64,000 nucleotides of DNA from positions 124,001 through 188,000 of the forward strand of contig CAYZWI010000003.1 of assembly GCA_964482205.1 (NCBI GenBank), given 5' to 3'. A model generated the notes under the pieces. It did no database searches, was not told where the DNA came from, and saw only the letters and a program-made list of their open reading frames with translations. This document shows, in pieces, positions 45,368 to 55,310 of this stretch. The translations under genes and the position numbers were made by a program. The first letter of the stretch is position 1. Every line of letters starts with the position of its first letter. This stretch comes from JAZDGX01 sp964482205. Its GTDB lineage: Bacteria; Eisenbacteria; RBG-16-71-46; CAIMUX01; WJJG01.

Positions 45368-47059
45368 TCAGATGTAATGCTTCGCCGCCGCCCAGCCTTC
45401 CTTCACCGGCCCGAGCGGTTTCCGGCACAGCCAGATGACGAGATCCGCCTCATAGGGCATGGCAAGCGCTTGCTGATGCCGTCCGACGGGCTCCACTTCC
45501 GCAAAGAACGCCGTCAGATCTTCTCGCGACATTCCGACCGCAAGAACGACATCCCACGACCGGTCTCCGGGGCCCCAGGTGTGAAACGCATTGTGCACGG
45601 AGACCACCGGAGGAAATCCGGGTTCGCGACAGTAATACGCGATTGCGCCCGCTTCTCCGTAATTGCCCGCAAGAATCGTGCAGTCGGCTCGATCTTCCGG
45701 CGAGAGGCTCTGCCATGCGCGCCTTACTTCTCCAGCCAGCTCCGGCCAGCCGAACCGGTCGGCGAAATGCTGAGGCAAGACGCCTTGCGCGTGCCGCTCT
45801 TCCGACTGGGAAGAAACGCCGAGCATCTTCGCATAGCGGACATACGCATCGACCGGAAGCAATGGAATCGTGAGAGGAGCGGTCACGAGGCCAGAGAGAA
45901 GTACGCTCACTAGAATGGCAACGGCTGTCCATCGACGGACATTCACGCGAAGGTGAGCCATCCATCCGGCGATGATCACGCTTCCTGCAGCGAGAAGGAC
46001 TGGAAGGGCAGGCGCAAGATAATACGGCTTGCCCTGACCGACCGTGAGAGCGATCGCCGGAACGATGAAGGTCCAGGCGAGCGCGCGCACCCGGCGCAGC
46101 CTTCGCACGAAGAGCAGCCCCGCGAGACCGATCAGCCACACGGGCGCATACAGCGGATGCGCGAAGAAGACCACTTGTCCCCAGAAGGCGCCTGGCCCGA
46201 AGGCGATCATCTTGTTCTCACGCGCACTTTCCATGAATTCGAGCGTCGGCCAGCCGTGTCGCGCTTGCCAAAGAAGATGCGGAAGCACGATCGCGCAGGC
46301 GATCGCGACCGCGATCCACGGCCATCGCGTGCGCAGGCGCGTCCGCAAGTGAGAGAGCACGATCCCGGCCGCGATCCCGGCCAGAGCCATCCCGATCCCG
46401 TACTTGTTCAGGAGTCCGAGCCCTGCAAGAAATCCGAGAAGGACCCACAATCCCGGCCGCGCGCGATCGGAACTTAGTGAAGGCCTCGATGGATCGATGA
46501 GCAGCGCGCAGAAGACGAGAACGAGCGCCGTCCAGATGGCGATCTCCCAGGCATTCATCGACATCACGCTCGTGGTCCCGAGCATGCCGGGCATCAAGCC
46601 GGTCGTCAGGGCGGCGATGGTTTGAGCGAACCCGCTCGCCCGCTGCGGAATTCCGGAAAGCGCGCCGGTTCTGCCTGCGTGCGCCTCTCTCCCGCCTTCG
46701 ATCTCGTGGCCCGTCACAAGTCCGGACGTGCCAATCCGCCGCGCCAGGTCGGCCGCCCCCAATGCGACGCCGGCGTGAAGAAGGGCGGGAACGAGCCGAA
46801 TCGCCCACGCGCCGTCACCGACCAGCCCACGCCAGGCCGCGAGCATCGCAATCGAGAAGGGCGGGTGGTCCACGTAGCCCCAGGCCAGATGGTCCGCGCA
46901 GGCGAGGTAGTAGAATTCGTCGCGGAACATTCCGTAGCGGCCGTTCGAGATCAGGTGCAGAAGCAGGGTGAGGCCCGCCGCAAGCCAGGCGCCGGGAGCA
47001 AGGCGTCCGAGAACCTGCCGCGCGCGCGCGAGCGCGCTGGTCGAGTTGAAGGAAGACAT
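45368..47059 (-). CDS. ArnT/PMT-like GT-C glycosyltransferase
   Basis: A 563-residue polytopic membrane protein of the PMT_2/ArnT-like superfamily. After helix 1 comes NGRYGMFRDEFYYLACADHLAWGYVDHPPFS, with the FRDEFYY acidic pair and the VDHPP motif typical of this group. About eleven helices follow, then a small soluble C-terminal domain (about 440-563). It should transfer a sugar from a polyprenyl phosphate to an unknown extracytoplasmic acceptor (lipid A, glycan or protein). Third GT-C enzyme of the window. ATG 47059 is preferred over the GTG at 47116, although AAGGA abuts it; a GAGGAG is 15 bases away, so the start is not secure. Divergent from the DUF2075 gene across 119 bases that contain GTATAC. 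Confidence 0.8.
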   Translation of the reverse strand: MSSFNSTSALARARQVLGRLAPGAWLAAGLTLLLHLISNGRYGMFRDEFYYLACADHLAWGYVDHPPFSIAMLAAWRGLVGDGAWAIRLVPALLHAGVALGAADLARRIGTSGLVTGHEIEGGREAHAGRTGALSGIPQRASGFAQTIAALTTGLMPGMLGTTSVMSMNAWEIAIWTALVLVFCALLIDPSRPSLSSDRARPGLWVLLGFLAGLGLLNKYGIGMALAGIAAGIVLSHLRTRLRTRWPWIAVAIACAIVLPHLLWQARHGWPTLEFMESARENKMIAFGPGAFWGQVVFFAHPLYAPVWLIGLAGLLFVRRLRRVRALAWTFIVPAIALTVGQGKPYYLAPALPVLLAAGSVIIAGWMAHLRVNVRRWTAVAILVSVLLSGLVTAPLTIPLLPVDAYVRYAKMLGVSSQSEERHAQGVLPQHFADRFGWPELAGEVRRAWQSLSPEDRADCTILAGNYGEAGAIAYYCREPGFPPVVSVHNAFHTWGPGDRSWDVVLAVGMSREDLTAFFAEVEPVGRHQQALAMPYEADLVIWLCRKPLGPVKEGWAAAKHYI

Positions 47060-47178
47060 TCCTTGCGCTGTATACTCCTCGCCGCTTGCACGCGCAAGGT
47101 CGTTGCCTCGCCGCACACGGACAGCTATTGTCCACCTGCGTTTCCTTCGGCATTCATCCAGCGAGGAGGCAGGGCCGT

Positions 47179-49131
47179 ATGAATCGAGGCGACGGATACG
47201 CTGCGACTCCGCCGCGGAATCATCGCCGTCCCTGCGGGTGGAACTCCGATCTTCCCACCTTCACGCGCACCGAACCGAAAGTCATTCGCGTGAGTCTCGA
47301 AGGGTTCGTGCGCGACGCGGGCGCCGCCCAACAGCGCGCCTGGGCGCAGTCGATTCCCTTCCTGCAGCGCGAATGCAACGAGCTCATCGACAGCGATTCG
47401 GATGCCCGGACCTACACTGCCATTCTCGAATACGAGCTGCCGCTCGAATCGCGGCGCACCGATGTGATCGTTCTCGAAAACGGCGTCGTGGTCGTGCTCG
47501 AATTGAAAGGCAAGGAGCGGCCGAGCCCCGCGGACATCGACCAGGTGATGGCGTACGCGCGCGACCTACGCGCCTATCATACGGAATGCCACGAGCGGCC
47601 GGTGCATGCGGTGCTCGTACCCACCCGCGCGCAGGGAGAACGGTCGCGAATCGACGATGTGCATGTGGTCGGGCCTGCCGGTTTGGACGGCCTGCTCCTC
47701 GAATTCTCGCGCAAGTCCACCGCGCCGGCCCTCTCGCCCGAGCGCTTCCTGCGCGAAGACGCGTATCAGCCGATGCCGAGCCTCGTGACCGCGGCGCGCG
47801 AGCTCTTCCATCGCCAGCCCTTGCCGTACATCAAGCGCGCGCGGGCGGCCACCGATCCCGCCGTGCATCGCATCCTGCAGATCGCGCAGCAAGCGGCGGC
47901 CACGAAGACGAGACGGCTAGCGCTCATCACCGGCGTTCCGGGATCCGGGAAGACGCTCGTGGGCTTGCGGGTTGTCCATGAGCCGGAGCTCGATCGCCTC
48001 GCGATCGAGCGCGCGGGCGGAAGACCTTCCTCTCCGGCGGTGTTCCTCTCGGGAAACGGGCCGCTCGTGGAAGTGCTGCAACATGCGCTCAGAAAGGCGG
48101 GCGGCGGAGGCCGCACCTTCGTGCGCGGCGTGAAGGAGTATGTGAAGGCCTATTCGGGACGCGCGACCCGCATTCCACCGGAGCATGTGTTGATCTTCGA
48201 CGAAGCCCAGCGCGCCTTCGACGCCGAGAAGATGGCCCAGACGCACGCGGAGGGTGCGCAGGAAAAGACCGAGCCGGAATGGTTCATCGAATTCGCCGAG
48301 CGCGTGCCCGAATGGTGCCTGGTGGTCGGATTGATCGGAAGCGGACAGGAGATCCATGTCGGCGAGGAAGGCGGCATCGCGCAATGGCGGCAGGCGATCG
48401 AGCGCTCGGACCGCCGCGGTGAATGGAGCGTACATGCGCCCGCGCACCTCGAACGCGAATTCGTCGGCCTGCAGACTTCATGGGAGCCGGGCTTCAATCT
48501 CGACACCGAGATACGCTATCACTTGACGCCCAAGGTTCATGAATTCGTGAACGGCCTGCTGGAAGACGACGAACCGGTCGGGATGGTGCGCACATTGGGC
48601 AACGAGCTGTACGCGGAACGACATCGCTTCCTGCTGACGCGCGACATCGAACAGGCCCGCCGCTATGCGCGCGAGCGCTACGCCAAGTTTCCGCTAGCCC
48701 GCTTCGGCTTGCTCGCGTCCTCCAAAGACAAAGACCTCGTGAGCTTCGGCCTCGACAACAGCTTTCAAACCACCAAGCGCCTGCGCGTCGGCCCCTGGTA
48801 CAACGCCGAGCCTGACGAGCCCGATTCCTGTTGCCGCCTGCGCGACATCGCCACGGAATTCGCGGCGCAAGGATTGGAGCTCGATTTGGCCGTCCTCGCC
48901 TGGGGAACGGACTTCCTGCGCGCGGAAGGGCGCTGGTCCAACGCCCTCGCCCGCGGGTACAAGCGCGGAGCGAAAGTGCACGACCCGCTGCAGCTTAGGC
49001 GCAACGCCTATCGCGTGCTGCTGACCCGCGGCCGTGACGGAACGGTCGTCTTCGTGCCCCCGCTCGCGGAATTGGACGAGACCTGGGAGCATCTCCTCCG
49101 CTCCGGCTTTCGAGTGTTGCACGACGATTGA
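47179..49131 (+). CDS. RecB-like nuclease fused to DUF2075 SF1 helicase
   Basis: A 650-residue cytoplasmic protein with two modules. Residues about 80-130 look like a PD-(D/E)xK RecB-type nuclease: Glu in AILEYEL (84), D95 (RRTDVIVL), E108-L-K110, and Q122-xxx-Y126 (DQVMAY). Residues about 215-650 are DUF2075/SF1: Walker A GVPGSGKT (252-259), Walker B FDEAQ (340-344), motif III-like LVVGLIGSGQEI, and motif VI NAYRVLLTRGRDGTVVF. Such proteins occur in defence loci and near restriction systems but have no fixed role; cutting or unwinding nucleic acid is inferred. ATG 47179 has an AGGG five bases upstream and a GAGGAGG further out. Frame open to 47086. Confidence 0.82.
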   Translation: MNRGDGYAATPPRNHRRPCGWNSDLPTFTRTEPKVIRVSLEGFVRDAGAAQQRAWAQSIPFLQRECNELIDSDSDARTYTAILEYELPLESRRTDVIVLENGVVVVLELKGKERPSPADIDQVMAYARDLRAYHTECHERPVHAVLVPTRAQGERSRIDDVHVVGPAGLDGLLLEFSRKSTAPALSPERFLREDAYQPMPSLVTAARELFHRQPLPYIKRARAATDPAVHRILQIAQQAAATKTRRLALITGVPGSGKTLVGLRVVHEPELDRLAIERAGGRPSSPAVFLSGNGPLVEVLQHALRKAGGGGRTFVRGVKEYVKAYSGRATRIPPEHVLIFDEAQRAFDAEKMAQTHAEGAQEKTEPEWFIEFAERVPEWCLVVGLIGSGQEIHVGEEGGIAQWRQAIERSDRRGEWSVHAPAHLEREFVGLQTSWEPGFNLDTEIRYHLTPKVHEFVNGLLEDDEPVGMVRTLGNELYAERHRFLLTRDIEQARRYARERYAKFPLARFGLLASSKDKDLVSFGLDNSFQTTKRLRVGPWYNAEPDEPDSCCRLRDIATEFAAQGLELDLAVLAWGTDFLRAEGRWSNALARGYKRGAKVHDPLQLRRNAYRVLLTRGRDGTVVFVPPLAELDETWEHLLRSGFRVLHDD

Positions 49132-49148
49132 CGCGCCGTGCGTTTTCG

Positions 49149-52100
49149 TCACACCGCTGCTTCCTCCAGTGAGGCGGATTTGTTCATCGCCGCGACCCCG
49201 CGACTGCGGCTCTCGATCGCGTAGTACAGCACCGGCAGCACGATCAAGGTGAGCAGCGTCGAAGTGACGAGCCCGCCCATGACCACGACCGCCAGCGGCT
49301 TCTGGATGTCGGCACCCGAGCCGGTCGCGTAGAGCATCGGCAAGTGCCCGATGAAGCTCGTTAGCGCGGTCATGAATAGCGGCTTGAAACGCAGGCGGCA
49401 CCCTTCGATCACCGTGTCGCGCGCATCGCGCCCGCGTTCTTTGAGCTGACGGAAGAAGGCCAGCAACACCACCCCGTTCTGCACCGCGATGCCGAGGAGC
49501 ACGATGAACGCGACCGCGGCGGACACCGAGAGATGCATGCCGAACGCGACCGCGGCGATCAATCCGCCGACGAGCGCGAAAGGCAGATTGAGAATCACCA
49601 GCAGCGAATTGCGCGCCGAGCCGAGCGCCGAGTAGAGCAGGAAGGCGATCAGGAGCAGGACCATCGGAACGACGATCGCGAGCTGGCGCATGGCGCGCTG
49701 CTGGTTCTCGAATTGCCCGCCGTAGCGCACGAAGTACCCGGGCGGCAGCGAGGCTTCGAGATCGCGCAGCCGCTCCTGCGCTTCCGCCACGAACCCGCCC
49801 AAGTCCCGGCCGCGCACATTCGTCTCGACGACCACGCGCCGCATGCCGTTTTCCCTGCTGATCTGGGCCGGCCCATCGCCCAGATGAATCGCGGCCATCT
49901 GCCCGAGCGGGATCCGCTCTCCGCCGGGAGCGGGAATGAGCAGGTTCTCGAGCGCGGGAAGATCGTTGCGCGCGTCCTCGCTCAACCGGACCGCAATCGG
50001 GAAGCGCTGTTCGCCCTCCACGAAGGTGCTCACTACCCGGCCCGCGACTCCGGTTTCGAGAAGATCGTTCACATCGGCCGCGTTGATCGCATGGCGCGCC
50101 ATCGCGGCGCGGTCGAGCGCAATCGTCGCCTGGGTCATGCCCGAGATCTGCTCGACCTTCACATCCTGCGCTCCGTGCACCTGCCCGAGAATCGCGGCCG
50201 CACGATCGGCATGGCCCTTCAGCACTTCGAGATCGGGACCGAAGATCTTGACCGCGAGATCGCTCTTCACGCCTGAGATCAGTTCATTCACCCGCAGCGC
50301 AATCGGCTGCGAAAAGGAGAGCCGCAAGCCCGGGATCGCGGAGATCTCCGCGTTCAGGGCGGCGATCAACTCCTGCTTGTTCCGTCCCGTCTTCCACTCG
50401 CGCCGAGGCTTCAGCATGATGAAGACATCGTTCTGCTCGGGGCCCATCGGATCCTCGGAAATCTCCGCCCGGCCCGTCTTCGACACCACCGTCGAGACTT
50501 CGGGAAAGCGCAGCACGCGCTTCTCGATTTCCTGGCCGATCGCCACCGATCCGTCGAGCGAGGCGTTCGGCAGCCGGACGACATTGATCGCAATCGCGCC
50601 TTCGTCGAGCGAAGGGATGAACTCCGTACCCAGTCTGGGCAAGAGCCCCAGCGAAAGGACGAGCACCGCCACGGCGACGGCGATCGTCCTCTTCGGCCTG
50701 CGCATGGCGCGTTCCAGCAGGCGCAGATAGCCTTGATGGAACCGGCGCACGATGCCGAACTCGCGTTCGGGAACGGCGCGCAGCACGCGTTCGGCGATCG
50801 GGGGCACGACGAATATCGCGACGAGGATCGAGGTGAGCAGCGCGAGAAGCAGGGTCAGGGCGAGCGGCCGGAACATCTTTCCTTCCACGCCTTGCAGCGT
50901 GAAGAGCGGGACGATCACGAGCGCCACGATGAGCACCGAGAAGCTGACCGGGCGGGCGACTTCCTCGAGGGCGCCGATCACGACCGCGCGTTTCGACTCC
51001 CCCGCGCCTCGCTCGGCCAGATGCCGGCGGATGTTCTCGACCACGACGATGGATGCGTCCACCACCATGCCGACCGAGAAGGCCAGGCCGCCCAAGCTCA
51101 TCAGATTCGCCGACAGATTCGTCGCCCGCATGAGGAGAAAGGTGTACAAGAAGGTGATCGGCAGCGAGAGGACGACGATCAAGGCCGTGCGCAATTCGGC
51201 GAGAAAGAAGAAGAGGATGACGATGACGAGCAGCGCGCCCATGAGGAGCGCATCCATGACCGTCTTGATGCAGGCTTCGATGAGCGCCGTCCGGTCATAG
51301 AAGACATCCAGGCGCGCGCCCCGGGGAAGGCTCGCCTGGATGCGCCCCACCGCCTCCTTCACGCGCTCGACGACCGTCTTGGAATTTTCGCCGTGCAGCA
51401 TGATCACCATGCCCGCGACCGTTTCCCCGCGCGCATCGCGTGTGACCGCGCCTTGACGCGTCATGCTGCCGATGCGCACATCGGCGACATCCCGCAGAAA
51501 GACCGGCACGCCGTGGCTCGCTGTGAGCACGACCTGCTCGATATCGGCGGCGGTCGTGAACAGGCCCTGGCCCACGATGTAGACCTGTTCCCAGCCCTTC
51601 ACGATGTACCCCGCGCCCGCGTTCGCGTTGTTTCCTTCCACGCTCTCGACGACATCCCTGAGGGTCAATCCGTACTTCACGAGCCGCTCGGGGTGGACGA
51701 CGACTTCGTACTGGCGGGCGAGGCCTCCGAAGCTGTTTACCTCGGTGACGCCCGCGATGGTGCGCAGCTGCGGCGCGACGAGCCAGTCCTGGATCGTGCG
51801 CCGGTCCATGGCGGAAAGGCTGTCGCCCTCGATGGTGTACTGAAAGATCTCGCCCAACCCGGTGCTCAGGGGAGCCAATTCGGGCTCCACCCCCTCAGGC
51901 AGACTTTCGCGCGCCTCCTGCAGGCGCTCGAAGACCACCTGGCGCGCGAAGTAGGGATCCACCGAGTCGCGAAAGACGACCACGACTTGCGAAAGCCCCG
52001 CGCGCGAGAGCGAGCGGACCAGCTCGACATGCGGCAGGCCGCCCATTTGCTGTTCGATGGGATAGGTGATGCGTTGCTCGCATTCCTCGGTCGAAAGCCC

Positions 52101-52259
52101 CGAGGCTTTCGTGAGAATCATGACCTGGACATTCGTGACATCGGGAAAGGCGTCGATCGGCAGCCGGGTCCACGCCACCCAACCAAGCGCGGCGAGAAGC
52201 GCCGCGATCGCGAGAACCGATCCGCCTTTCGTAAGCGGCAAGTGCGAGAGCTTGTTCAT
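49149..52259 (-). CDS. CusA/CzcA-family heavy-metal RND efflux pump
   Basis: A 1036-residue inner-membrane proton-driven transporter of normal family length, with twelve expected helices and two large periplasmic loops. LPIDAFPDVTNVQVMILTKASGLSTEECEQRITYPIEQ is the HME-RND start. In helix 4 it reads GGLAFSVGMVVDASIVVVEN: the first Asp of the CzcA-type DFGxxxD motif is Ser here, as in CusA-like (Cu/Ag) members, while the second Asp and Glu remain; substrate therefore leans to Cu/Ag but is not settled. GGAG lies about nine bases before ATG 52259. It is the third gene of an outer-membrane factor, adaptor, pump operon, and its stop is 17 bases from the converging DUF2075 gene. Confidence 0.9.
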   Translation of the reverse strand: MNKLSHLPLTKGGSVLAIAALLAALGWVAWTRLPIDAFPDVTNVQVMILTKASGLSTEECEQRITYPIEQQMGGLPHVELVRSLSRAGLSQVVVVFRDSVDPYFARQVVFERLQEARESLPEGVEPELAPLSTGLGEIFQYTIEGDSLSAMDRRTIQDWLVAPQLRTIAGVTEVNSFGGLARQYEVVVHPERLVKYGLTLRDVVESVEGNNANAGAGYIVKGWEQVYIVGQGLFTTAADIEQVVLTASHGVPVFLRDVADVRIGSMTRQGAVTRDARGETVAGMVIMLHGENSKTVVERVKEAVGRIQASLPRGARLDVFYDRTALIEACIKTVMDALLMGALLVIVILFFFLAELRTALIVVLSLPITFLYTFLLMRATNLSANLMSLGGLAFSVGMVVDASIVVVENIRRHLAERGAGESKRAVVIGALEEVARPVSFSVLIVALVIVPLFTLQGVEGKMFRPLALTLLLALLTSILVAIFVVPPIAERVLRAVPEREFGIVRRFHQGYLRLLERAMRRPKRTIAVAVAVLVLSLGLLPRLGTEFIPSLDEGAIAINVVRLPNASLDGSVAIGQEIEKRVLRFPEVSTVVSKTGRAEISEDPMGPEQNDVFIMLKPRREWKTGRNKQELIAALNAEISAIPGLRLSFSQPIALRVNELISGVKSDLAVKIFGPDLEVLKGHADRAAAILGQVHGAQDVKVEQISGMTQATIALDRAAMARHAINAADVNDLLETGVAGRVVSTFVEGEQRFPIAVRLSEDARNDLPALENLLIPAPGGERIPLGQMAAIHLGDGPAQISRENGMRRVVVETNVRGRDLGGFVAEAQERLRDLEASLPPGYFVRYGGQFENQQRAMRQLAIVVPMVLLLIAFLLYSALGSARNSLLVILNLPFALVGGLIAAVAFGMHLSVSAAVAFIVLLGIAVQNGVVLLAFFRQLKERGRDARDTVIEGCRLRFKPLFMTALTSFIGHLPMLYATGSGADIQKPLAVVVMGGLVTSTLLTLIVLPVLYYAIESRSRGVAAMNKSASLEEAAV

Positions 52260-52374
52260 GCCTGCATCTCCTTCCCCATCCCGGCAAACCGTCTCTGCCC
52301 GCGCGTCCGGGCGCGACTGCGTGCGCGCGGCATTACCTGGCGCGCGTGCGGCATCGCACGGCGGCGGATCCCGA

Positions 52375-53856
52375 TCAGTCGGCGCATCCGGCGCCCATCT
52401 TCGAGCGCAGGACATCGGATTTCAGCGTGAAGGCGCCTTGACCGACGACCGCGTCGCCCGCCGAAAGGCCGTCGACGATTTCGACCCAACCTTCCCAGGC
52501 GCGGCCGGTCGACACCGGACGGCGGATGAAGTAGGGCGCTTCCAGTGGAATGAAGACGAACCGGCGTCCCTCGTCCTCGAGAACCGCTTCGGCCGGGAGA
52601 GCGAGCACGCGTTCGCTTCCTGTCCCGAGCAGACGCACATTCGCGAACATGCCCGCGCGCAGCAGACCGCCGGGATTCGGCACGATCACGCGTGCCTCGA
52701 GAGTGCGAGTGGATTCGTTCAAGGTTCCGCCGAACCGGTCCAGGCGCCCCTCGAAGACGCGTCCCGGATACGCGGGCACTTCGACATACGCGAGAGAGCC
52801 GCTTCCCGGCCGCGGTCCGGTCACACGCGCGAGCTCGCGCTCGTACAAGCTGGTCGCAATCCACATCTCGGAGGTGTCGGCGAGAAGCAGGAGCTCGTCT
52901 CCCGGCCCGATGTTTGCGCCGATGCTCAGTCTCCGTTCGAGCACCACGCCGGCAAAGGGAGCGCGCACGGTCAGCGCTTCGCCGCCGGCGGAATTGCCGC
53001 TCCCCGTTTCCGCGCCGGCCAATGCCAGACGCTCGATCTCGTTTGCGTTCATCCCGCAGGCGAGCAATTGCTCGCGCGCCGCCTGGGCCGCTGCGGCCGC
53101 GTCTTCGCGCGCGGCTTCCGCCTCGAGCACATCCTTGTGCGGGCTGATCTTCTTCGCGTACAGGTCGCGCTCGCGTTCCTGCTCGGCATCGGCCAGCCGC
53201 AACGCGGCGCGCGCTTTCCGGTAGGCGGCCTTGGCCTCGGAAAAGCCGGCGCTGGTGACGGTGTAGAGCGCGTCCCCGCGTTGTACCACTTGCCCGACAT
53301 CGACCAGGATCGAGTGGACCGTGCCTTCCACGCGCGGACACACAAAGGCGGAGCGCTCCTCGTTCAGGCGCACCTCGCCCACATGCGTCTCGCCCTCTTT
53401 GCTCTCGAGCAAGGTGGCGTGCGCGAGCGCCAGGGGCCCATCCGCGTCGATGAGATCGGCGCTCACCTTGACGATGCCGGTCTCGTAACGGCACTCGTCG
53501 CATGCGTGCGTGAGCATGTCGTGCTCGCAGCGCTCGGCGATCAATTCCGCAATCGGGCGATCGAGATCGCTGATCGCCTCCGCGTCTCCGCCATGTGCGT
53601 GTCCGGCATGGGCATCTTGGGCATGCGCGTGTTCCGCGTGAAGATCTTCGCCATGCGCGCGCTGCGCGTCATCCCCCTCGGCCTCCGCGCGCCCGCCGCC
53701 GCATCCGATCGCGCCCGTCAACGCGCTGGCGAGCAAGAGAGCAAAGACGAACAGGAATGTTGAGCCCGCGAACGCCGCCCGAGCCGCCGGCCGTCCATTC
53801 CTCAGCATTCCCGAGTCCGCATTCTTCCCCGATCCCGCATTCTTCATGGTCATCAT
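52375..53856 (-). CDS. HME-RND periplasmic adaptor (CzcB/CusB-like) lipoprotein with His-rich segment
   Basis: A 493-residue membrane-fusion protein linking pump and outer-membrane channel. Export helix, then lipobox-like AIGC. Residues about 65-90 hold a His-rich stretch (HGEDLHAEHAHAQDAHAGHAHGG), a likely metal-binding site. A Cys/His motif follows (CEHDMLTHACDECRYETGIVKV), seen in adaptors of metal RND pumps. Next are the barrel-sandwich (FVCPRVEGTVHSILVDVGQVVQRGD), a helical hairpin, and beta-barrel domains, ending KMGAGCAD. The start overlaps the stop of the outer-membrane factor gene as ATGA (53853-53856), with GGAGG six bases upstream; two more in-frame ATGs follow. Confidence 0.88.
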   Translation of the reverse strand: MMTMKNAGSGKNADSGMLRNGRPAARAAFAGSTFLFVFALLLASALTGAIGCGGGRAEAEGDDAQRAHGEDLHAEHAHAQDAHAGHAHGGDAEAISDLDRPIAELIAERCEHDMLTHACDECRYETGIVKVSADLIDADGPLALAHATLLESKEGETHVGEVRLNEERSAFVCPRVEGTVHSILVDVGQVVQRGDALYTVTSAGFSEAKAAYRKARAALRLADAEQERERDLYAKKISPHKDVLEAEAAREDAAAAAQAAREQLLACGMNANEIERLALAGAETGSGNSAGGEALTVRAPFAGVVLERRLSIGANIGPGDELLLLADTSEMWIATSLYERELARVTGPRPGSGSLAYVEVPAYPGRVFEGRLDRFGGTLNESTRTLEARVIVPNPGGLLRAGMFANVRLLGTGSERVLALPAEAVLEDEGRRFVFIPLEAPYFIRRPVSTGRAWEGWVEIVDGLSAGDAVVGQGAFTLKSDVLRSKMGAGCAD

Positions 53857-55136
53857 CGCGATCCTCCTTCGTTCGAACTCCGATGCGTAGCCAGCAGGCG
53901 CTCCAGATCGGCGCGCGCGAACCAGACCGATTCCCATGCATCGATGGACTGCAGGCGCGCCTGCTCAAGCGAGCGGCGCGCATCGAGCATGTCGAGCAGC
54001 GAGAATTTCCCCCGCCGATAGCCTTCCTGGACGGCATCGTGAATCGCCTGCGCGCGCGGCAAGGCGATCTCGCGCACGGTGCGCGCGGTTTCGATCGCGT
54101 TGGACAACGCCGCGTAGGCCGTTTCGCGCGCAAGCAGGATCCGGCTCTCCTCCGCGGCGCGCTCAGCGCGAACTTGCGCGAGCCTCGCGCGAGCTTCCTC
54201 GATCGCTCCGCCGCCGCGGTCGAAGAGCGGCAACTCGAATCCGACGCCGGCGACAAAACTCGTCTGTTCTTCACCGTTCGCGCGCCGGATCCCGCCGCGC
54301 ACCGCAATCTCCGGCCAAACCGCTCTCTTCGCCTGGGCGACAGCGGCCTGCGCGCTTCGTTCCTGCGCCTTGCCTCTCAGCCAATCGGGCGAAGATTCGG
54401 CGGCGGCCGCGGAAGAGCCGGGCGCTGGAGAGGTCGCATCGATCTCGAGGGAGCCTTCCAGGCTCTCGACATCCCCTGCGCGCGCTCCCCACAATTCGGC
54501 CAACTGCCGGAGGGCCGTCTCTTCTTCCAGGCGAGCGTTGCGCAACTCGATGGCGACCCCCGCCCGCTCGGCCTCGGCTCGATCCTCCTCGATGGGCGAG
54601 ACCTCTCCGGCTTGCACGAGCGCGTTCACCGCTTGCACGATGTCGGCCGCAATCCGATCGCTTTCCTCCGCGGCTGCGACGCGCGCACCGGCCGCAAGCG
54701 CGCGGGCGAACCGCCGGTCGACTTCCGTGAGCAGATCGAATTCGCGCGCTTCCAGAGCGAGCGCCGCCGCCTCCCGGCCGTGCCGCGCCGCTTCCGCACG
54801 CGCGCCGCGTTCCCCGAAGAGCGCGAGCGGTTGGGAAAGCGAAAGCGTCCATTCGGATTCATCCCAACCGGGCAGATCGCCGCCGAAGTTCTCCGCTTCC
54901 ATCTCGATCTCGGGATTCGGCCAGGCGCCCGCCTGGCGCAGCGCCCCTTCGGCCGCTTGCGCTTCGCTCGCGGCCGCCCGTAAAGCGGGGCTGTGCGCGA
55001 ACGCGCGCTCGCGCGCTTCTTCGAGCGTCAAGCCTCTGGCGAAGGGGACCGCGGCAAGAAGCATCAGGATCGCGAAAGCCTGGACAGATACGTGCGCCGC
55101 GAGAATGCTGCGCGGTTTTTGTCGAACCTGCTTCAT
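53853..55136 (-). CDS. Outer-membrane efflux channel (TolC/CusC family)
   Basis: A 427-residue TolC-family protein. Signal peptide about 15-36, then LTLEEARERAFAHSPALRAAASEAQAAEGALRQAGAWPNPE, the family start. Long coiled-coil helices carry two structural repeats; SFVAGVGFELPLFDRGGGAIEEARARLAQ and GYRRGKFSLLDMLDARRSLEQARLQSIDA are the second-repeat motifs. It ends with the NEGGSR segment overlapping the adaptor start. GAGGAGAACC precedes the ATG. Forms the exit duct for the RND pump encoded downstream. Confidence 0.9.
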   Translation of the reverse strand: MKQVRQKPRSILAAHVSVQAFAILMLLAAVPFARGLTLEEARERAFAHSPALRAAASEAQAAEGALRQAGAWPNPEIEMEAENFGGDLPGWDESEWTLSLSQPLALFGERGARAEAARHGREAAALALEAREFDLLTEVDRRFARALAAGARVAAAEESDRIAADIVQAVNALVQAGEVSPIEEDRAEAERAGVAIELRNARLEEETALRQLAELWGARAGDVESLEGSLEIDATSPAPGSSAAAAESSPDWLRGKAQERSAQAAVAQAKRAVWPEIAVRGGIRRANGEEQTSFVAGVGFELPLFDRGGGAIEEARARLAQVRAERAAEESRILLARETAYAALSNAIETARTVREIALPRAQAIHDAVQEGYRRGKFSLLDMLDARRSLEQARLQSIDAWESVWFARADLERLLATHRSSNEGGSR

Positions 55137-55310
55137 GGGTTCTCCTCATCGAACCGATGTCGTTGAACATTCGAGAAGCCGATTTCCCGTAGGCCGGAGA
55201 GCATCAGCTCCTTTTCGAGCGCGGCTCGTTGTCCTCGGATGATCGGGATGTTTGTTCGCCGGACCTCTTGACCCCGGCATTCGGAAATGGGAGCGAAAAG
55301 GAAAAGAGGA

